Part shown: positions 35,616-48,280 of the stretch, piece after piece
How positions within the stretch are numbered: position 1 is the first letter of the stretch
How the letters are laid out: every line of letters begins with the position of its first letter
Source: Parazoarcus communis
GTDB taxonomy: Bacteria; Pseudomonadota; Gammaproteobacteria; Burkholderiales; Rhodocyclaceae
Direction of reading: 5' to 3'
Length of the DNA: 64,000 nt
NCBI RefSeq assembly: GCF_003111665.1
Contig: NZ_CP022188.1
Coordinates: 3,286,001-3,350,000, forward strand
Made by a program: the position numbers and the translations under genes
The notes under the pieces: model-generated
Told to the model about the DNA's origin: nothing
What the model saw: only the letters and a program-made list of their open reading frames with translations
Database searches by the model: none

Positions 35616-37232
35616 ATGAATACCACGCTTTCGATCGCTGTTGCCCAGCTTAATTTCACCGTTGGCGATCTCGCCGCCAACGCGGACCGCATTATCGATG
35701 CCATCGCGCGCGCACGCGCGGCGGGAGCCGATCTGCTGTTAACGCCAGAGCTCGCGCTTGCGGGTTACCCGCCGGAGGACTTGCTGCTGCGCCCCGACTT
35801 CTATCGCGCCTGCGATCGCGAACTGCAGCGCATTGCGCAGGCCGCGGACGGGCTGTGTGTCGTGGTCGGCCATCCGCAGCAGCGCGGTGAGCGGCGCTAC
35901 AACGCGGCCTCCGTCATCAAGGATGGCGAGATCGTCGCGACCTATCACAAGCATCTTCTGCCCAATTACGAAGTCTTTGACGAGCTGCGCTATTTCGAGG
36001 CGGGTTCGGATGCCTGTGTGTTCAGCCTGAAGGGCGTGAAGCTGGGGATCAATATCTGTGCGGACGTCTGGGCGCCGGGGCCAGCGGACGCTGCGCGTGC
36101 GGCGGGGGCCGAGGTGCTGCTGTCGCTCAATGCCTCGCCTTACCATGTCAACAAGCAGGCGCTGCGCCATGAAGTCCTGCGCGAACGGGTAAGCGAAACC
36201 GGGCTGCCGGTGCTGTATTGCAACATGGTGGGTGGGCAGGACGAACTCGTGTTCGACGGTGGCTCTTTCGCGCTTGATGGCGACGGCGCGCTCGCCTATC
36301 AGGCCAGCGCATTCGAGGAGCGGGTCGATATCCTGGCCTTGCGCGACGGACGCTGGGTGTCGGATATCCGCTGCGAGCGGCCGGGGACGGAGGCCGAGGT
36401 GTACGAAGCGCTGCGCGTGGGCGTTCGGGACTATCTCGGCAAGAACGGTTTTCCGGGCGTGATCATTGGGTTGTCGGGCGGTATCGACTCGGCGCTCACG
36501 CTCGCGATTGCGGTCGATGCGCTGGGCGCAGACCGTGTGCGTGCGGTGATGATGGCTTCGCCCTACACCGCGCAGATGAGTCTAGACGACTCGCGCGAGA
36601 TGGTGCGCCGGCTTGGGGTGCGCTATGACGAGATTCCGATCGAATCGGTGATGAAGGGCTTCGAGGCGCTGCTTGCACCGCAGTTCGAAGGCTTGCCGGC
36701 CGATACGACCGAGGAGAACCTGCAGAGCCGGATTCGGGGCATGATCCTGATGGCGCTGTCGAACAAGACCGGTGCCATCGTGCTGACCACCGGTAACAAG
36801 AGCGAAATGGCAACCGGCTACGCAACCCTTTACGGCGATATGGCGGGTGGCTTCGCGGTGCTCAAGGACATTTACAAGACGCTGGTCTATCGTTTGTCGA
36901 ACTGGCGTAATTCGGTGGGTGAGGTGATTCCGCAGAACATCATCGATCGTCCGCCATCGGCCGAGCTGAAGCCGGATCAGACCGACCAGGACAGCTTGCC
37001 TGAATACGAGGTGCTCGATGCCATCATCGAGGCCTACATGGAGCGCGACGAGTCGCCCCGGGAAATCATCGCGGCGGGCTATCCTGAAGCGGACGTGCGT
37101 CGCACCGTGGGCATGCTCAAACGCAACGAGTACAAACGCCGCCAATCCCCGGTCGGCATCCGCGTAACGCAGCGTGGTTTCGGCAGGGATTGGCGTTATC
37201 CGATAACATCGCGCTATCAGGACGAATATTGA
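35616..37232 (+). CDS. nadE: Glutamine-dependent NAD+ synthetase
   Basis: The 538-residue enzyme has an N-terminal nitrilase-type glutaminase domain (Glu in TPELALAGYPPEDL, Lys in YHKHLLPNYEVFDE, Cys in GINICADVW) and a C-terminal ATP pyrophosphatase domain with SGGIDSALT. It converts deamido-NAD to NAD using glutamine nitrogen. The link to glutamine explains its pairing with the following P-II gene. Confidence 0.95.
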   Translation: MNTTLSIAVAQLNFTVGDLAANADRIIDAIARARAAGADLLLTPELALAGYPPEDLLLRPDFYRACDRELQRIAQAADGLCVVVGHPQQRGERRYNAASVIKDGEIVATYHKHLLPNYEVFDELRYFEAGSDACVFSLKGVKLGINICADVWAPGPADAARAAGAEVLLSLNASPYHVNKQALRHEVLRERVSETGLPVLYCNMVGGQDELVFDGGSFALDGDGALAYQASAFEERVDILALRDGRWVSDIRCERPGTEAEVYEALRVGVRDYLGKNGFPGVIIGLSGGIDSALTLAIAVDALGADRVRAVMMASPYTAQMSLDDSREMVRRLGVRYDEIPIESVMKGFEALLAPQFEGLPADTTEENLQSRIRGMILMALSNKTGAIVLTTGNKSEMATGYATLYGDMAGGFAVLKDIYKTLVYRLSNWRNSVGEVIPQNIIDRPPSAELKPDQTDQDSLPEYEVLDAIIEAYMERDESPREIIAAGYPEADVRRTVGMLKRNEYKRRQSPVGIRVTQRGFGRDWRYPITSRYQDEY

Positions 37233-37619
<387 letters not shown>

Positions 37620-37628
37620 TCGGGCTTG

Positions 37629-37654
37629 CCCCGGCACGGGTTGCCGGGGTTGTT
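37629..37654 (+). terminator. Terminator after glnB
   Basis: CCCCGGCA and TGCCGGGG form an 8-bp stem with a 5-base loop, followed by TTGTT. The T-run is short. Confidence 0.7.
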
Positions 37655-38709
37655 CAGCGACGGGCTGCGTTCGGTGCCCTCATCAGCACCAGCAGGGCTC
37701 CGCCGCCGCCATCGTGCGGCCCCGCCTGGCAGAAGGCGAGAATCTCTTCGCGCTGAGCGAGCCAGCCGCGCGAGAGTTGTTTGAGAATGGACACCCGTCC
37801 GGGTGAGCCCAGTCCCTTTCCATGTATCACCCGAATGCAGCGCCGGCCCTGTTGCAGGCTGTGCGCCAGAAAGTGGGCGAGCGCATCGCGTGCTTCGTCA
37901 CGGGTCAGACCATGCAGGTCGAGTTCGCCCTGGAGCACCCAGCGCCCGCGGCGCAGATCGGTCAGCACGCGCCTGGGCAGGCCGGGTCGAAGGAAGGCGG
38001 CCTCATCGCCCATATCCAGGCGGTCTTCAAAGGTCAGCGGGGCGGAGAGCGATTCGCTCAAGGCCTCGCGCTCGTCCGCTTCGCGCTTGAGTGGTGCCGG
38101 GGCAGGGGCGTTTGTCGGTAATTCGACCCGATTGCGGTCGTCGATCTGCTGCGCGCCGCGTGCTGCGAGGCGGAACAGCTTGGAAGGATCGGACAGGTCG
38201 GCGTCAGGCGGCAGCACGACAGGTGGCATTTCGCCGGGAGCAAGACTGGCCTTGTCTGTGGTCGCGGGCTGATCCGACGTGTATACGCGGCGACTCGGCG
38301 CCTGTCCGAGGACGACCCTGCCACTGTCGGCAATCGGCGTGACGTCGGCATACGCTGCGAATAAAGGGTCGCCGGTCTTGCGCGAGGGGGCAGGTTCGGG
38401 TGCCGTCTCTGGCGTCTTGCTGCGCGGAACCGGGGCAGGGCGAGGAGTGTCGATTTCGGCGCGGTCCTGCCTGGCCAGCGGCGCTACGCCAGTCTGCGAG
38501 CGTCGAAAGAGCTCGAGATCGTCGGCGTCGACCTCCCCCAGCGCTGTTGAGTCGGGTGCCGGCGCCTTCTTTTTTGGAGTTCCCGCTGGCGCGCCAACCG
38601 ACGCAGTGCGCCCCCTCAGGGCCGACAAGGCTTTGAACGGGTTGTCTGCGCTTTTTCCTGCATCCGCCTTGTTGGCATTGGTGGATGCAGGGCTTGGTTT
38701 GCGTGCCAT
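37654..38709 (-). CDS. Smr-domain protein with long disordered N-terminus
   Basis: The 351-residue protein has a low-complexity Ala/Pro-rich N-terminal 250 residues and a C-terminal Smr domain (about 265-345) with the motifs LDLHGLTRDEA and HGKGLGSPGRVS. Smr domains are nucleases or nucleic-acid binders related to the C-terminus of MutS2. It lies next to trxB on the same strand. Confidence 0.88.
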   Translation of the reverse strand: MARKPSPASTNANKADAGKSADNPFKALSALRGRTASVGAPAGTPKKKAPAPDSTALGEVDADDLELFRRSQTGVAPLARQDRAEIDTPRPAPVPRSKTPETAPEPAPSRKTGDPLFAAYADVTPIADSGRVVLGQAPSRRVYTSDQPATTDKASLAPGEMPPVVLPPDADLSDPSKLFRLAARGAQQIDDRNRVELPTNAPAPAPLKREADEREALSESLSAPLTFEDRLDMGDEAAFLRPGLPRRVLTDLRRGRWVLQGELDLHGLTRDEARDALAHFLAHSLQQGRRCIRVIHGKGLGSPGRVSILKQLSRGWLAQREEILAFCQAGPHDGGGGALLVLMRAPNAARR

Positions 38710-38731
38710 TGGGGGGGCTTACGAGGCGGGC

Positions 38732-39748
<1,017 letters not shown>

Positions 39749-39882
39749 TCAATCGAGTCGATAGCCCCCGCCAATGGAAGACCGGTGCGTGGAAGGCAGC
39801 GGATGGAGCGGACTGGCACAGGGTGATGTGAAAGCACGTGTGGCCTCGCGGCCCATGTTGAGCAGCGCAGTCACCCATTCGT

Positions 39883-39951
39883 TTATACTCTCGCCCATCA
39901 TATAAATTCAGACGCTCGTTGCTGCTCGAACGCCCGCCAGACGGAGACTTC
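39883..39951 (+). promoter_or_regulatory. Promoter region of the interrupted crp-type gene
   Basis: A TATACT (39883-39888) and a TATAAA (39901-39906) are possible -10 elements about 45-70 bp before the ATG at 39952, which is preceded by CGGAGACTTC. This promoter is now separated from most of the gene by an insertion sequence. Confidence 0.4.
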
Positions 39952-39989
39952 ATGAGTCAAGCTACCTCAGTTTCAATTACCGCACTTAA
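39952..39989 (+). pseudogene. 5' fragment of a Crp/Fnr-family regulator gene, split by an IS
   Basis: ATG at 39952 opens MSQATSVSITAL and then runs into the IS at 39990. Removing the 1387-bp IS plus one TTAA copy joins this fragment in frame to the gene body at 41381 (reading ITALKTFPLFVGFPDD), which reconstructs the normal N-terminus. Confidence 0.85.
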
Positions 39990-41380
39990 CAGGGTGTTGA
40001 AAATCTCGGGTTCACCTTCGGTTTCCAGTCCCCTGGGAAAAATCGACTTTGAAAATCGCCCGCTTTCCCCGTGATCATGCCGATTCAAGCTGACTTTTCC
40101 GTCGATTGTGCTACCGCAAATCAGCAGCGCTCCTGTCGCCGCAAAGACATGGTTTTTCGACTACAACGTTTCCCATCCGCAGGGCGCCAGGGCGCCCGCG
40201 AATTACGGCGCCAGCAGATTGCCCAATCTCGTCAGGTTATAAGCCGAGAAATTGAGCAACGCATGCGCACGGATTCGATCCAGCCCACGCGCCATCGCAT
40301 GGCGCAGCGTGCCGATATCCTTCGCCCAGCCAAAGGCCTCTTCGATCATCTTGCGTCGGCGCAGGCTGACCGCGTAACCGGGGGACGACTTCACCTCATT
40401 GGGCACGGCGCTGCCCTTGACCTTGGCCGCGACATGCGGGGCAATGCCCAGCGGCTCGAGCGCGGCGATGAACTCGGCGGTGTCGTACCCCCGGTCGGCC
40501 GCCAGCGTCGGCTTGTGCGCCGAATTGCCGGGCTTGATGCTGCGCCTGGCCATCACCAACGCCGCCTCACGCTCAGCGGTTCCGGTGGCGGTCGTAGTGT
40601 GGACATCGACGATCAGACCGTGACGATTCTCGGCCAACGCATGCGTGGTGTAGCTCAGGTACGCCACGCCGCCGCCCTTGCTGGCGAGCAGGGCCTGCGG
40701 GTCGGTGCGCGAGACGTGCGTCTTGTTCGAGCGCTTCTTGCCGCGAAAGTCCACCTCGGGGTTGCGTCCCTGATCCGGTCCGGGCGGCTCGTCGGAGCCG
40801 TCCCGGGCCATCATGCTCTTGTGCGAGGCCCACGCCCGCAACAGCGAGCCGTCGACACTGAAATGCTCGTCCGACACCAGCTCGGCCCATTCGGCGATCG
40901 CCACCACGCCACCGAAGAACTCGCGCATCACGCTCTCCTTGAGGAGCCGCTCGCGATTGGCGCTGAACGTCGAGTGATCCCAGACCGGCTCGTCCAGCGT
41001 CATGCCGACGAACCACCGGAACATCATGTTGAAATCGATATGCTCGACCAGCGCACGCTCCGAGCGAATCGAAAACAGACATTGCAACAGCGACGCCCGC
41101 AACAAGCGTTCCGGTGCAATCGACGGGCGGCCACCATCGGCATACAACGCATCGAATTGCGGCGACATCGTGCGCAGAACCATATCGGCCAGCGTTTTGA
41201 TCCGGCGCAACGGATGATCCCGGTCAATGCGGTCTTCGATATTGACGTAGCTGAACAGGGCGTTCTGTTTATGGTCGATGCCGCGCATGAGAATAATCAG
41301 TTTCTTAATGCAGATGTAATTATATCAGCCTCACAACCCGCATGGATGCTGGAAAACCTATTAAATCAACATCCTGTTAA
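39986..41380. mobile_element. Complete IS5-type insertion sequence, 1387 bp, with TTAA duplication
   Basis: The element runs from 39990 to 41376. Its ends are CAGGGTGTTGA (left) and, read inward from the right, CAGGATGTTGA, with 10 of 11 bases alike. It is flanked by a direct 4-bp repeat TTAA (39986-39989 and 41377-41380). It contains one transposase gene on the minus strand. Confidence 0.92.
40203..41288 (-). CDS. IS5-family transposase
   Basis: The 361-residue DDE transposase has a DUF772-like N-terminus (DHPLRRIKTLADMVL, RLLRASLLQCLFSIRSERAL), the first catalytic Asp in HFSVDGSLLRAWAS, the second in TLAADRGYDTAEF, and the Glu in RRRKMIEEAFGWAKD. Its length is full for the family and I see no disruption, so the element may still be active. 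Confidence 0.93.
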   Translation of the reverse strand: MRGIDHKQNALFSYVNIEDRIDRDHPLRRIKTLADMVLRTMSPQFDALYADGGRPSIAPERLLRASLLQCLFSIRSERALVEHIDFNMMFRWFVGMTLDEPVWDHSTFSANRERLLKESVMREFFGGVVAIAEWAELVSDEHFSVDGSLLRAWASHKSMMARDGSDEPPGPDQGRNPEVDFRGKKRSNKTHVSRTDPQALLASKGGGVAYLSYTTHALAENRHGLIVDVHTTTATGTAEREAALVMARRSIKPGNSAHKPTLAADRGYDTAEFIAALEPLGIAPHVAAKVKGSAVPNEVKSSPGYAVSLRRRKMIEEAFGWAKDIGTLRHAMARGLDRIRAHALLNFSAYNLTRLGNLLAP

Positions 41381-42014
41381 AACCTTCCCGCTGTTCGTCG
41401 GCTTTCCGGACGACGTGCTCGCATCGGTCGCACGCGTTGCGATGATGCGGCGTTTTCCGCGCGGGCAGTCAGTGGTCCGTGCGGGCGATCGCACCGATTA
41501 TGTCTATTTCGTTTTGACCGGCAGCCTCAAGGTGGTGGTCAGCGACGAGGACGGGCGCGAGGTCATCCTGTCCATCCTCGGGCAGGGCGAACTCTTCGGT
41601 GAAATGGGCATGTTTGGCGAACAGCCCCGTTCGGCTTCGGTGGTGGCGGTGGTGGCGGCTGATCTGGTGATGATTTCCAAGCAGGATTTCCGCCAGTTGA
41701 TGCAGGAAAACTTCGAAGTTGCCTGGCGCATCATGTGCAATCTGGCTGAACGCCTGCGCAATGCGGACCGAAAGATCGAAAGCCTTGCGCTGATGGATGT
41801 GTACGGCCGGGTCGCAGGTCTGCTGATCGAGATGGCCGAGGATGTCGATGGCGAGACGGTTGTCGTGCGCAAGATTTCCAAGCAGGACATTGCCAAGATG
41901 ATCGGGGCCTCGCGCGAGATGGTGAGCCGGGTCATGAAGGACCTCGGCCAGCAAGGGCTCATCGAAGAGACCCCGCAGGGCATTATTCTGCGGGATCGCC
42001 TGAGCGAGATCTGA
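41346..42014 (+). CDS. Crp/Fnr-family regulator, body of the split gene (hybrid N-terminus)
   Basis: From an ATG inside the IS right end (41346) the frame runs MLENLLNQHPV and then into KTFPLFVGFPDD without a stop, giving 222 residues. It holds a complete cyclic-nucleotide-binding domain (GELFGEMGMFGEQPRSASVVA) and a helix-turn-helix (KISKQDIAKMIGASREMVSRVMKDL). Only the first 12 original residues are replaced. If the IS supplies transcription and a start site, a working regulator may still be made. Position between trxB and ftsK is a common place for this gene in betaproteobacteria. Confidence 0.75.
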   Translation: MLENLLNQHPVKTFPLFVGFPDDVLASVARVAMMRRFPRGQSVVRAGDRTDYVYFVLTGSLKVVVSDEDGREVILSILGQGELFGEMGMFGEQPRSASVVAVVAADLVMISKQDFRQLMQENFEVAWRIMCNLAERLRNADRKIESLALMDVYGRVAGLLIEMAEDVDGETVVVRKISKQDIAKMIGASREMVSRVMKDLGQQGLIEETPQGIILRDRLSEI

Positions 42015-42156
42015 GTATCGAAGCCTGTCTTGAGGCACACCGGCGGGCGCTGGCTGTGTGCCAGTTTGTTTCGCGGGGCAACATCGGGGGCGGCGGGGCC
42101 GGCTGATCGCATATAATCGGGGTCCGTCGTTCCTGTCCCGATTGCAGATCCTCCTG

Positions 42157-44448
42157 ATGCTGTCTCGCTCGTCATCCCGTTCCCAGCCCCTGCCCGAAAA
42201 AATCTCGCTGTTGTTGCAGGAAGCTCGCTGGCTGATTCTGGGCGTGATGTCGCTCTATATCGGTCTGGTGCTGCTGGGCTACAACAAGGCCGATCCGGGC
42301 TGGTCCCACGCCTCTGCGGTATCGCGCGTCAGCAATCCCGGCGGCCGCTTCGGTGCATGGCTGGCCGATCTTCTGCTTTATCTCCACGGCATTTCGGCCT
42401 GGTGGTGGTTCGTCTTTCTCGGCTACGCACTGATGTGGGGGCTGCGGCGGATCAAGAAGCAGCTCACGCTTGATCGCCGCTCCTTCTTCTTCGTGTTCGC
42501 GGGCTTCCTGGTTGTGCTGGTGACCAGCAGCGCGCTCGAGTTTCTCCGTTTTCATTCGCATGGCGCATCCTTGCCGCTCACGCCCGGCGGCCTGTTCGGC
42601 ATGGAGTTCGGACAGATCGTGCAGCGCAACTTCGGTTTTACAGGCGGCACCTTACTGTTGCTGGCGCTGATGGCCTCCGGTTTGTCCTTGTTTACGGGCA
42701 TCTCCTGGCTGTCTGCTGCAGAGCGAGTTGGAGGCCTGGTCGAGCAGGCCGTGCTTGGCACTCAGGCTGCGTGGAAGCGTTGGCAGGACCGCCGTGTTGG
42801 TCAGGAGGTGGCCCAGAAGCGTGAAGCGGTGATCGAGACCCGGCGTCGCAAGGTCGAACAGGCGCCACCGCAGCCTCTCCGTATCGAGCCCGCCGTGGTC
42901 GAAGTGCCGCGCTCGCCACGGCTCGAGAAAGAACGTCAGCAGAAGCTGTTTAGCGATGTCGGCGAAGGTGCGATTCCGCCGCTGGGGCTGCTCGACCCGC
43001 CAACGGTCAATGGTGAGCCGCCTTCGCCTGAGGCGCTTGAGTTTACCTCGCGCCTGATCGAAACGAAGCTGGCCGATTTCGGTGTTGAAGTGAAGGTGCT
43101 CGCAGCCTATCCCGGCCCGGTCATCACGCGTTACGAGATCGAGCCCGCCGTCGGCGTGAAAGGCAGCCAGGTGGTGAATCTGGCCAAGGATCTCGCTCGT
43201 GCGCTGTCGATGGTGTCGATCCGCATGGTGGAAACCGTGCCAGGCAAGTCATGCATGGCGCTGGAACTGCCGAACCCCAAGCGCCAGACCGTGCGTCTGT
43301 CGGAGATTCTCGGATCGCGTGCCTACAACGACATGAACTCACCCCTCACGGTGGCGCTGGGCAAGGACATCGGTGGTCAGCCGGTGGTCGCCGATCTGGC
43401 AAAGATGCCGCACCTGCTGGTGGCGGGTACGACGGGTTCGGGTAAGTCGGTCGGTATCAACGCGATGATCCTGTCGCTGGTGTACAAGAGCGAGCCGGAG
43501 CGCGTGCGCCTGATCATGGTCGACCCCAAGATGCTGGAACTGTCGATCTACGAAGGCATCCCGCACCTGCTGGCCCCGGTCGTGACCGACATGAAACACG
43601 CGGCCAACGCGCTCAACTGGTGCGTGACCGAGATGGACAAGCGCTACAAGCTGATGGCCGCGGTGGGTGTGCGTAACCTTGCGGGCTTCAACAAGGCTGT
43701 GGTGGAAGCGCGCAAGAACGAAACCCCGCTGACCAACCCGTTCTCGATCACCCCGGAAAGCCCCGAGCCGCTCGAAACCCTGCCGTACATCGTGGTCGTG
43801 GTCGACGAACTCGCCGACATGATGATGGTGGTGGGCAAGAAGGTCGAAGAACTGATCGCCCGTCTGGCACAGAAGGCGCGGGCAGCAGGCATCCACCTGA
43901 TTCTCGCCACCCAGCGTCCTTCGGTCGACGTCATCACCGGTCTGATCAAGGCTAACGTGCCGACGCGTATTTCCTTCCAGGTGTCGAGCAAGATCGATTC
44001 ACGCACCATCCTCGATCAGATGGGTGCCGAGGCACTGCTGGGCATGGGCGACATGCTCTATCTGGCACCGGGTACGGGCCTGCCGGTGCGGGTGCACGGC
44101 GCATTCGTGGCCGACGAGGAAGTGCACAAGGTGGTCGATCACCTCAAGCGTCTGGGGCCGCCAGACTACATCGACGGGATTCTGGCCGCGCCCGAGGACG
44201 ATCTCGAGGCTGCGCTTGGCAGCGGCGGCGAGGGTGGCGACACCGAAACGGATGCGCTCTACGACCAGGCGGTCGAGATCGTGGTCAAGACCCGTCGCCC
44301 CTCTATTTCACTGGTGCAGCGACACCTGCGCATTGGCTACAACCGTGCGGCGCGCCTCATCGAACAGATGGAACGGGCGGGGCTGGTGTCGCCGATGGGC
44401 AGCAACGGCAACCGCGAAGTGATCGTGCCGCCGAAGGAAGGCGAATGA
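42157..44448 (+). CDS. ftsK: DNA translocase FtsK
   Basis: The 763-residue protein has four N-terminal membrane helices, a linker (about 200-290), a RecA-like motor with Walker [10 protein letters not shown] and Walker [12 protein letters not shown], and a C-terminal winged-helix gamma domain ([22 protein letters not shown]). It moves chromosome ends to dif at the division septum. The ATG at 42157 gives the family start. Confidence 0.95.
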   Translation: MLSRSSSRSQPLPEKISLLLQEARWLILGVMSLYIGLVLLGYNKADPGWSHASAVSRVSNPGGRFGAWLADLLLYLHGISAWWWFVFLGYALMWGLRRIKKQLTLDRRSFFFVFAGFLVVLVTSSALEFLRFHSHGASLPLTPGGLFGMEFGQIVQRNFGFTGGTLLLLALMASGLSLFTGISWLSAAERVGGLVEQAVLGTQAAWKRWQDRRVGQEVAQKREAVIETRRRKVEQAPPQPLRIEPAVVEVPRSPRLEKERQQKLFSDVGEGAIPPLGLLDPPTVNGEPPSPEALEFTSRLIETKLADFGVEVKVLAAYPGPVITRYEIEPAVGVKGSQVVNLAKDLARALSMVSIRMVETVPGKSCMALELPNPKRQTVRLSEILGSRAYNDMNSPLTVALGKDIGGQPVVADLAKMPHLLVAGTTGSGKSVGINAMILSLVYKSEPERVRLIMVDPKMLELSIYEGIPHLLAPVVTDMKHAANALNWCVTEMDKRYKLMAAVGVRNLAGFNKAVVEARKNETPLTNPFSITPESPEPLETLPYIVVVVDELADMMMVVGKKVEELIARLAQKARAAGIHLILATQRPSVDVITGLIKANVPTRISFQVSSKIDSRTILDQMGAEALLGMGDMLYLAPGTGLPVRVHGAFVADEEVHKVVDHLKRLGPPDYIDGILAAPEDDLEAALGSGGEGGDTETDALYDQAVEIVVKTRRPSISLVQRHLRIGYNRAARLIEQMERAGLVSPMGSNGNREVIVPPKEGE

Positions 44449-45074
44449 ATATGAAAGCTCTCCAGCTCGCTGCGGCGATGGTGCTGTCGCTCGCAGCCGG
44501 TTCGACATTGGCCGCGGACGCGATTGCCCAGTTGCGCCAGTTTGTTTCCGTGACGCGCAGTGCGGAAGGTGAATTCGAGCAGACCGTAATGGCGCGCTCG
44601 GGGCGCAAGCCGCAGCAGGCGGCGGGCCGCTTTGCGTTTTCACGGCCGGGCAAGTTCCGCTGGGAATACGAACTGCCTTACCAGCAGCTGCTGGTTGGCG
44701 ATGGCGAGCGTCTGTGGTCGTGGGACCGTGATCTCAACCAGGTCACGGTACGCCCGATCGGCGATGCGCTGGGCGCTACGCCGGCGGCGATCCTGTTCGG
44801 GCAAGGTGATCTGGAGAAGGACTTCATGCTCGGTGAAGGTGGTGACAGCGACGGCCTGTCCTGGGTCGATGCCAGCCCGCGCAAGGCCGAGAGCAGTTTC
44901 GAGTCGATGCGCATCGGTTTGCTCGACGGCCAGCTCAAGCGCATGGAGTTGCGTGACAACTTTGGTCAGACCACGCTTATTCGCTTCACCCGCCTGCAGG
45001 CCAACCCGGCGCAGGACGCAGGGCGCTTCCGTTTTGTGCCGCCTGCCGGTGCTGACGTGATCGGTACCCCCTGA
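44445..45074 (+). CDS. lolA: Outer-membrane lipoprotein carrier LolA
   Basis: The 209-residue periplasmic chaperone has a signal peptide (residues 1-23, ending STLA) and the conserved segments [24 protein letters not shown] and PGKFRWEY. It carries lipoproteins from LolCDE to LolB. Its ATG overlaps the ftsK stop (ATGA); a second ATG two codons later is possible. Confidence 0.92.
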   Translation: MNMKALQLAAAMVLSLAAGSTLAADAIAQLRQFVSVTRSAEGEFEQTVMARSGRKPQQAAGRFAFSRPGKFRWEYELPYQQLLVGDGERLWSWDRDLNQVTVRPIGDALGATPAAILFGQGDLEKDFMLGEGGDSDGLSWVDASPRKAESSFESMRIGLLDGQLKRMELRDNFGQTTLIRFTRLQANPAQDAGRFRFVPPAGADVIGTP

Positions 45075-45084
45075 CGCACTGCCG

Positions 45085-46419
45085 ATGAGCGATCTTTTCG
45101 AATCACAATCGCCGCCAAGCGTGCCGCTGGCAGAGCGCATGCGCCCGGCCACGCTGGACGAAGTGGCGGGGCAGCGTCATCTGCTCGGGCCGGGCAAGCC
45201 GCTGAGGCTGGCTTTCGAATCGGGCAAGCCGCACTCGATGATCCTGTGGGGGCCGCCGGGTGTGGGCAAGACCACGCTGGCGCGCCTGATGGCAAAAGGC
45301 TTCGATGCCGATTTTCTGGCCCTGTCCGCGGTATTCTCGGGCGTCAAGGAAATCCGCGAGGCCATACAGCAGGCCCAGGCAGCCAAGGCGCGCGGCCGGC
45401 ACACGATTCTGTTCGTGGACGAAGTCCACCGCTTCAACAAGTCGCAACAGGACGCCTTTCTGCCCTTCGTAGAACAGGGCCTCGTCACCTTCATCGGCGC
45501 GACCACCGAGAACCCGTCTTTCGAGGTCAACTCCGCATTGCTGTCGCGTGCCGCGGTGTATGTGCTCGAGTCGCTTGATGCGGAGACGATGAATGGCCTG
45601 TTCGAACGTGCGCGCCTGATCGCCTGCCCCGAGCTTGAAGTGGACGAGGCTGCGCGCGAACGCCTTGTCGGCTTTGCCGATGGCGATGGGCGTCGCCTGA
45701 TGAATCTTGTCGAACAGATTCAGGTCGCAGCCGAAACGGCCGGTGTGAATCCGGTTGGTGCCGAGTTCGTCGATCAGGCCCTGTCGCGCAACCTGCGTCG
45801 TTTCGACAAGGGAGGCGAGGCCTTCTACGATCAGATCTCGGCCCTGCACAAGTCGATTCGTGGCTCGAACCCCGATGCCTCGCTCTACTGGCTGTGCCGG
45901 ATGCTGGATGGCGGCGCCGATCCGCACTACATCGCCCGTCGTCTGCTGCGCATGGCGGTGGAGGATATCGGCCTTGCAGACCCGCGGGCGCAGGAGATCT
46001 GCCTGAATGCCTGTGCAACTTACGAACGCCTGGGTTCGCCCGAAGGCGAGCTTGCGCTTGCCCAGGCCGCCATCTTTCTGGCGTGCGCGGCCAAGTCGAA
46101 CGCGGTGTACAAGGCCTACAATGCGGCGCGCAAGCATGTGGCCGAGTCCGGTTCGCAACCGGTTCCGCTGCACCTGCGGAATGCGTCGACGCGGCTCATG
46201 AAGTCGCTCGGCTACGGCAAGACCTACCGTTACGCACACGACGAGCCCGAAGCCTATGCAGCGGGCGAGAACTACTTCCCTGACGGCATGGCGGCGCCGG
46301 GCTGGTATCAGCCGGTGCCACGCGGGATGGAAGCGAAGATCGCCGACAAGCTCGCACATCTGCGCCGCCTGGACGAGGCCGCTAACGCGCGACCCGACCC
46401 GGCGCAGTCTTCACGCTGA
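45085..46419 (+). CDS. rarA: Replication-associated recombination protein A (AAA+ ATPase)
   Basis: The 444-residue protein has Walker A GPPGVGKTT, Walker B LFVDEVHRF, sensor 1 GATTENPSF and the C-terminal MgsA tetramerisation domain. It acts at stalled replication forks. It follows lolA by 10 bp in the ftsK-lolA-rarA operon. Confidence 0.95.
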   Translation: MSDLFESQSPPSVPLAERMRPATLDEVAGQRHLLGPGKPLRLAFESGKPHSMILWGPPGVGKTTLARLMAKGFDADFLALSAVFSGVKEIREAIQQAQAAKARGRHTILFVDEVHRFNKSQQDAFLPFVEQGLVTFIGATTENPSFEVNSALLSRAAVYVLESLDAETMNGLFERARLIACPELEVDEAARERLVGFADGDGRRLMNLVEQIQVAAETAGVNPVGAEFVDQALSRNLRRFDKGGEAFYDQISALHKSIRGSNPDASLYWLCRMLDGGADPHYIARRLLRMAVEDIGLADPRAQEICLNACATYERLGSPEGELALAQAAIFLACAAKSNAVYKAYNAARKHVAESGSQPVPLHLRNASTRLMKSLGYGKTYRYAHDEPEAYAAGENYFPDGMAAPGWYQPVPRGMEAKIADKLAHLRRLDEAANARPDPAQSSR

Positions 46420-46453
46420 CGACTGCGAAATGATGGATTTGATGCGGAGAGAC

Positions 46454-46717
46454 TCAGTGCGGGAGAGGGTGGTCGGTCATGAACTTCGAGCACAGGTCAC
46501 GCGCCACCGTGGCCTTGTCGGTTTCGCCACGGGCGTCGGCTTTCTCGATCAGGTCGAGCATGTAACGCGTCAACAGTACGACCCCTTCGGGGGTCTGCAC
46601 CAGACCGCAGGCCATCTGAGCGGCCGCACAGTCGGGAATGCCTTCATGTTCGGCAATCAAGGCAACTTCGTCTTCAGTGAGATCACAGTAGTCCAGGCAG
46701 TCTCGAATGGATAGCAT
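46454..46717 (-). CDS. Conserved hypothetical protein, 87 aa
   Basis: The product begins MLSIRDCLDYCDLTEDEVALIAEHEGIPD, helical and acidic, with four cysteines (residues 7, 11, 30, 37 approximately) and no signal peptide. GGAGGAG precedes the ATG. It looks like a small conserved betaproteobacterial protein of unknown role. It is convergent with rarA and divergent from serS. Confidence 0.7.
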   Translation of the reverse strand: MLSIRDCLDYCDLTEDEVALIAEHEGIPDCAAAQMACGLVQTPEGVVLLTRYMLDLIEKADARGETDKATVARDLCSKFMTDHPLPH

Positions 46718-46974
46718 CCTTTACTCCTCCAGTTGTGTGCTGTCTGACGCAGCTTTGTTTCCCCATTCCATTTTATGCTGTGGCGTTTCATTTACAAGAA
46801 AATTTACGCTTTGAATGTGTTGTAAGCGATTGTTTTATATAATCAATTTGTGCAGTGTACCATTTTGGTGCAATCTCGAAATTCGCTTTTTGGCCCTTGG
46901 CTTAGACGCCTGAGCAACAGCAAGTTCTCAGCTACCCTGTCTAAATATTTGATTCAAAACCGCTTCAGGAATAA

Positions 46975-48270
<1,296 letters not shown>

Positions 48271-48280
48271 GCCATCCTGC

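Noticed and set aside
40071..41345. Plus-strand frame running through the whole IS into the crp body
   Set aside because: The part over the IS is the antisense of the transposase gene; only the frame from about 41346 is plausible.
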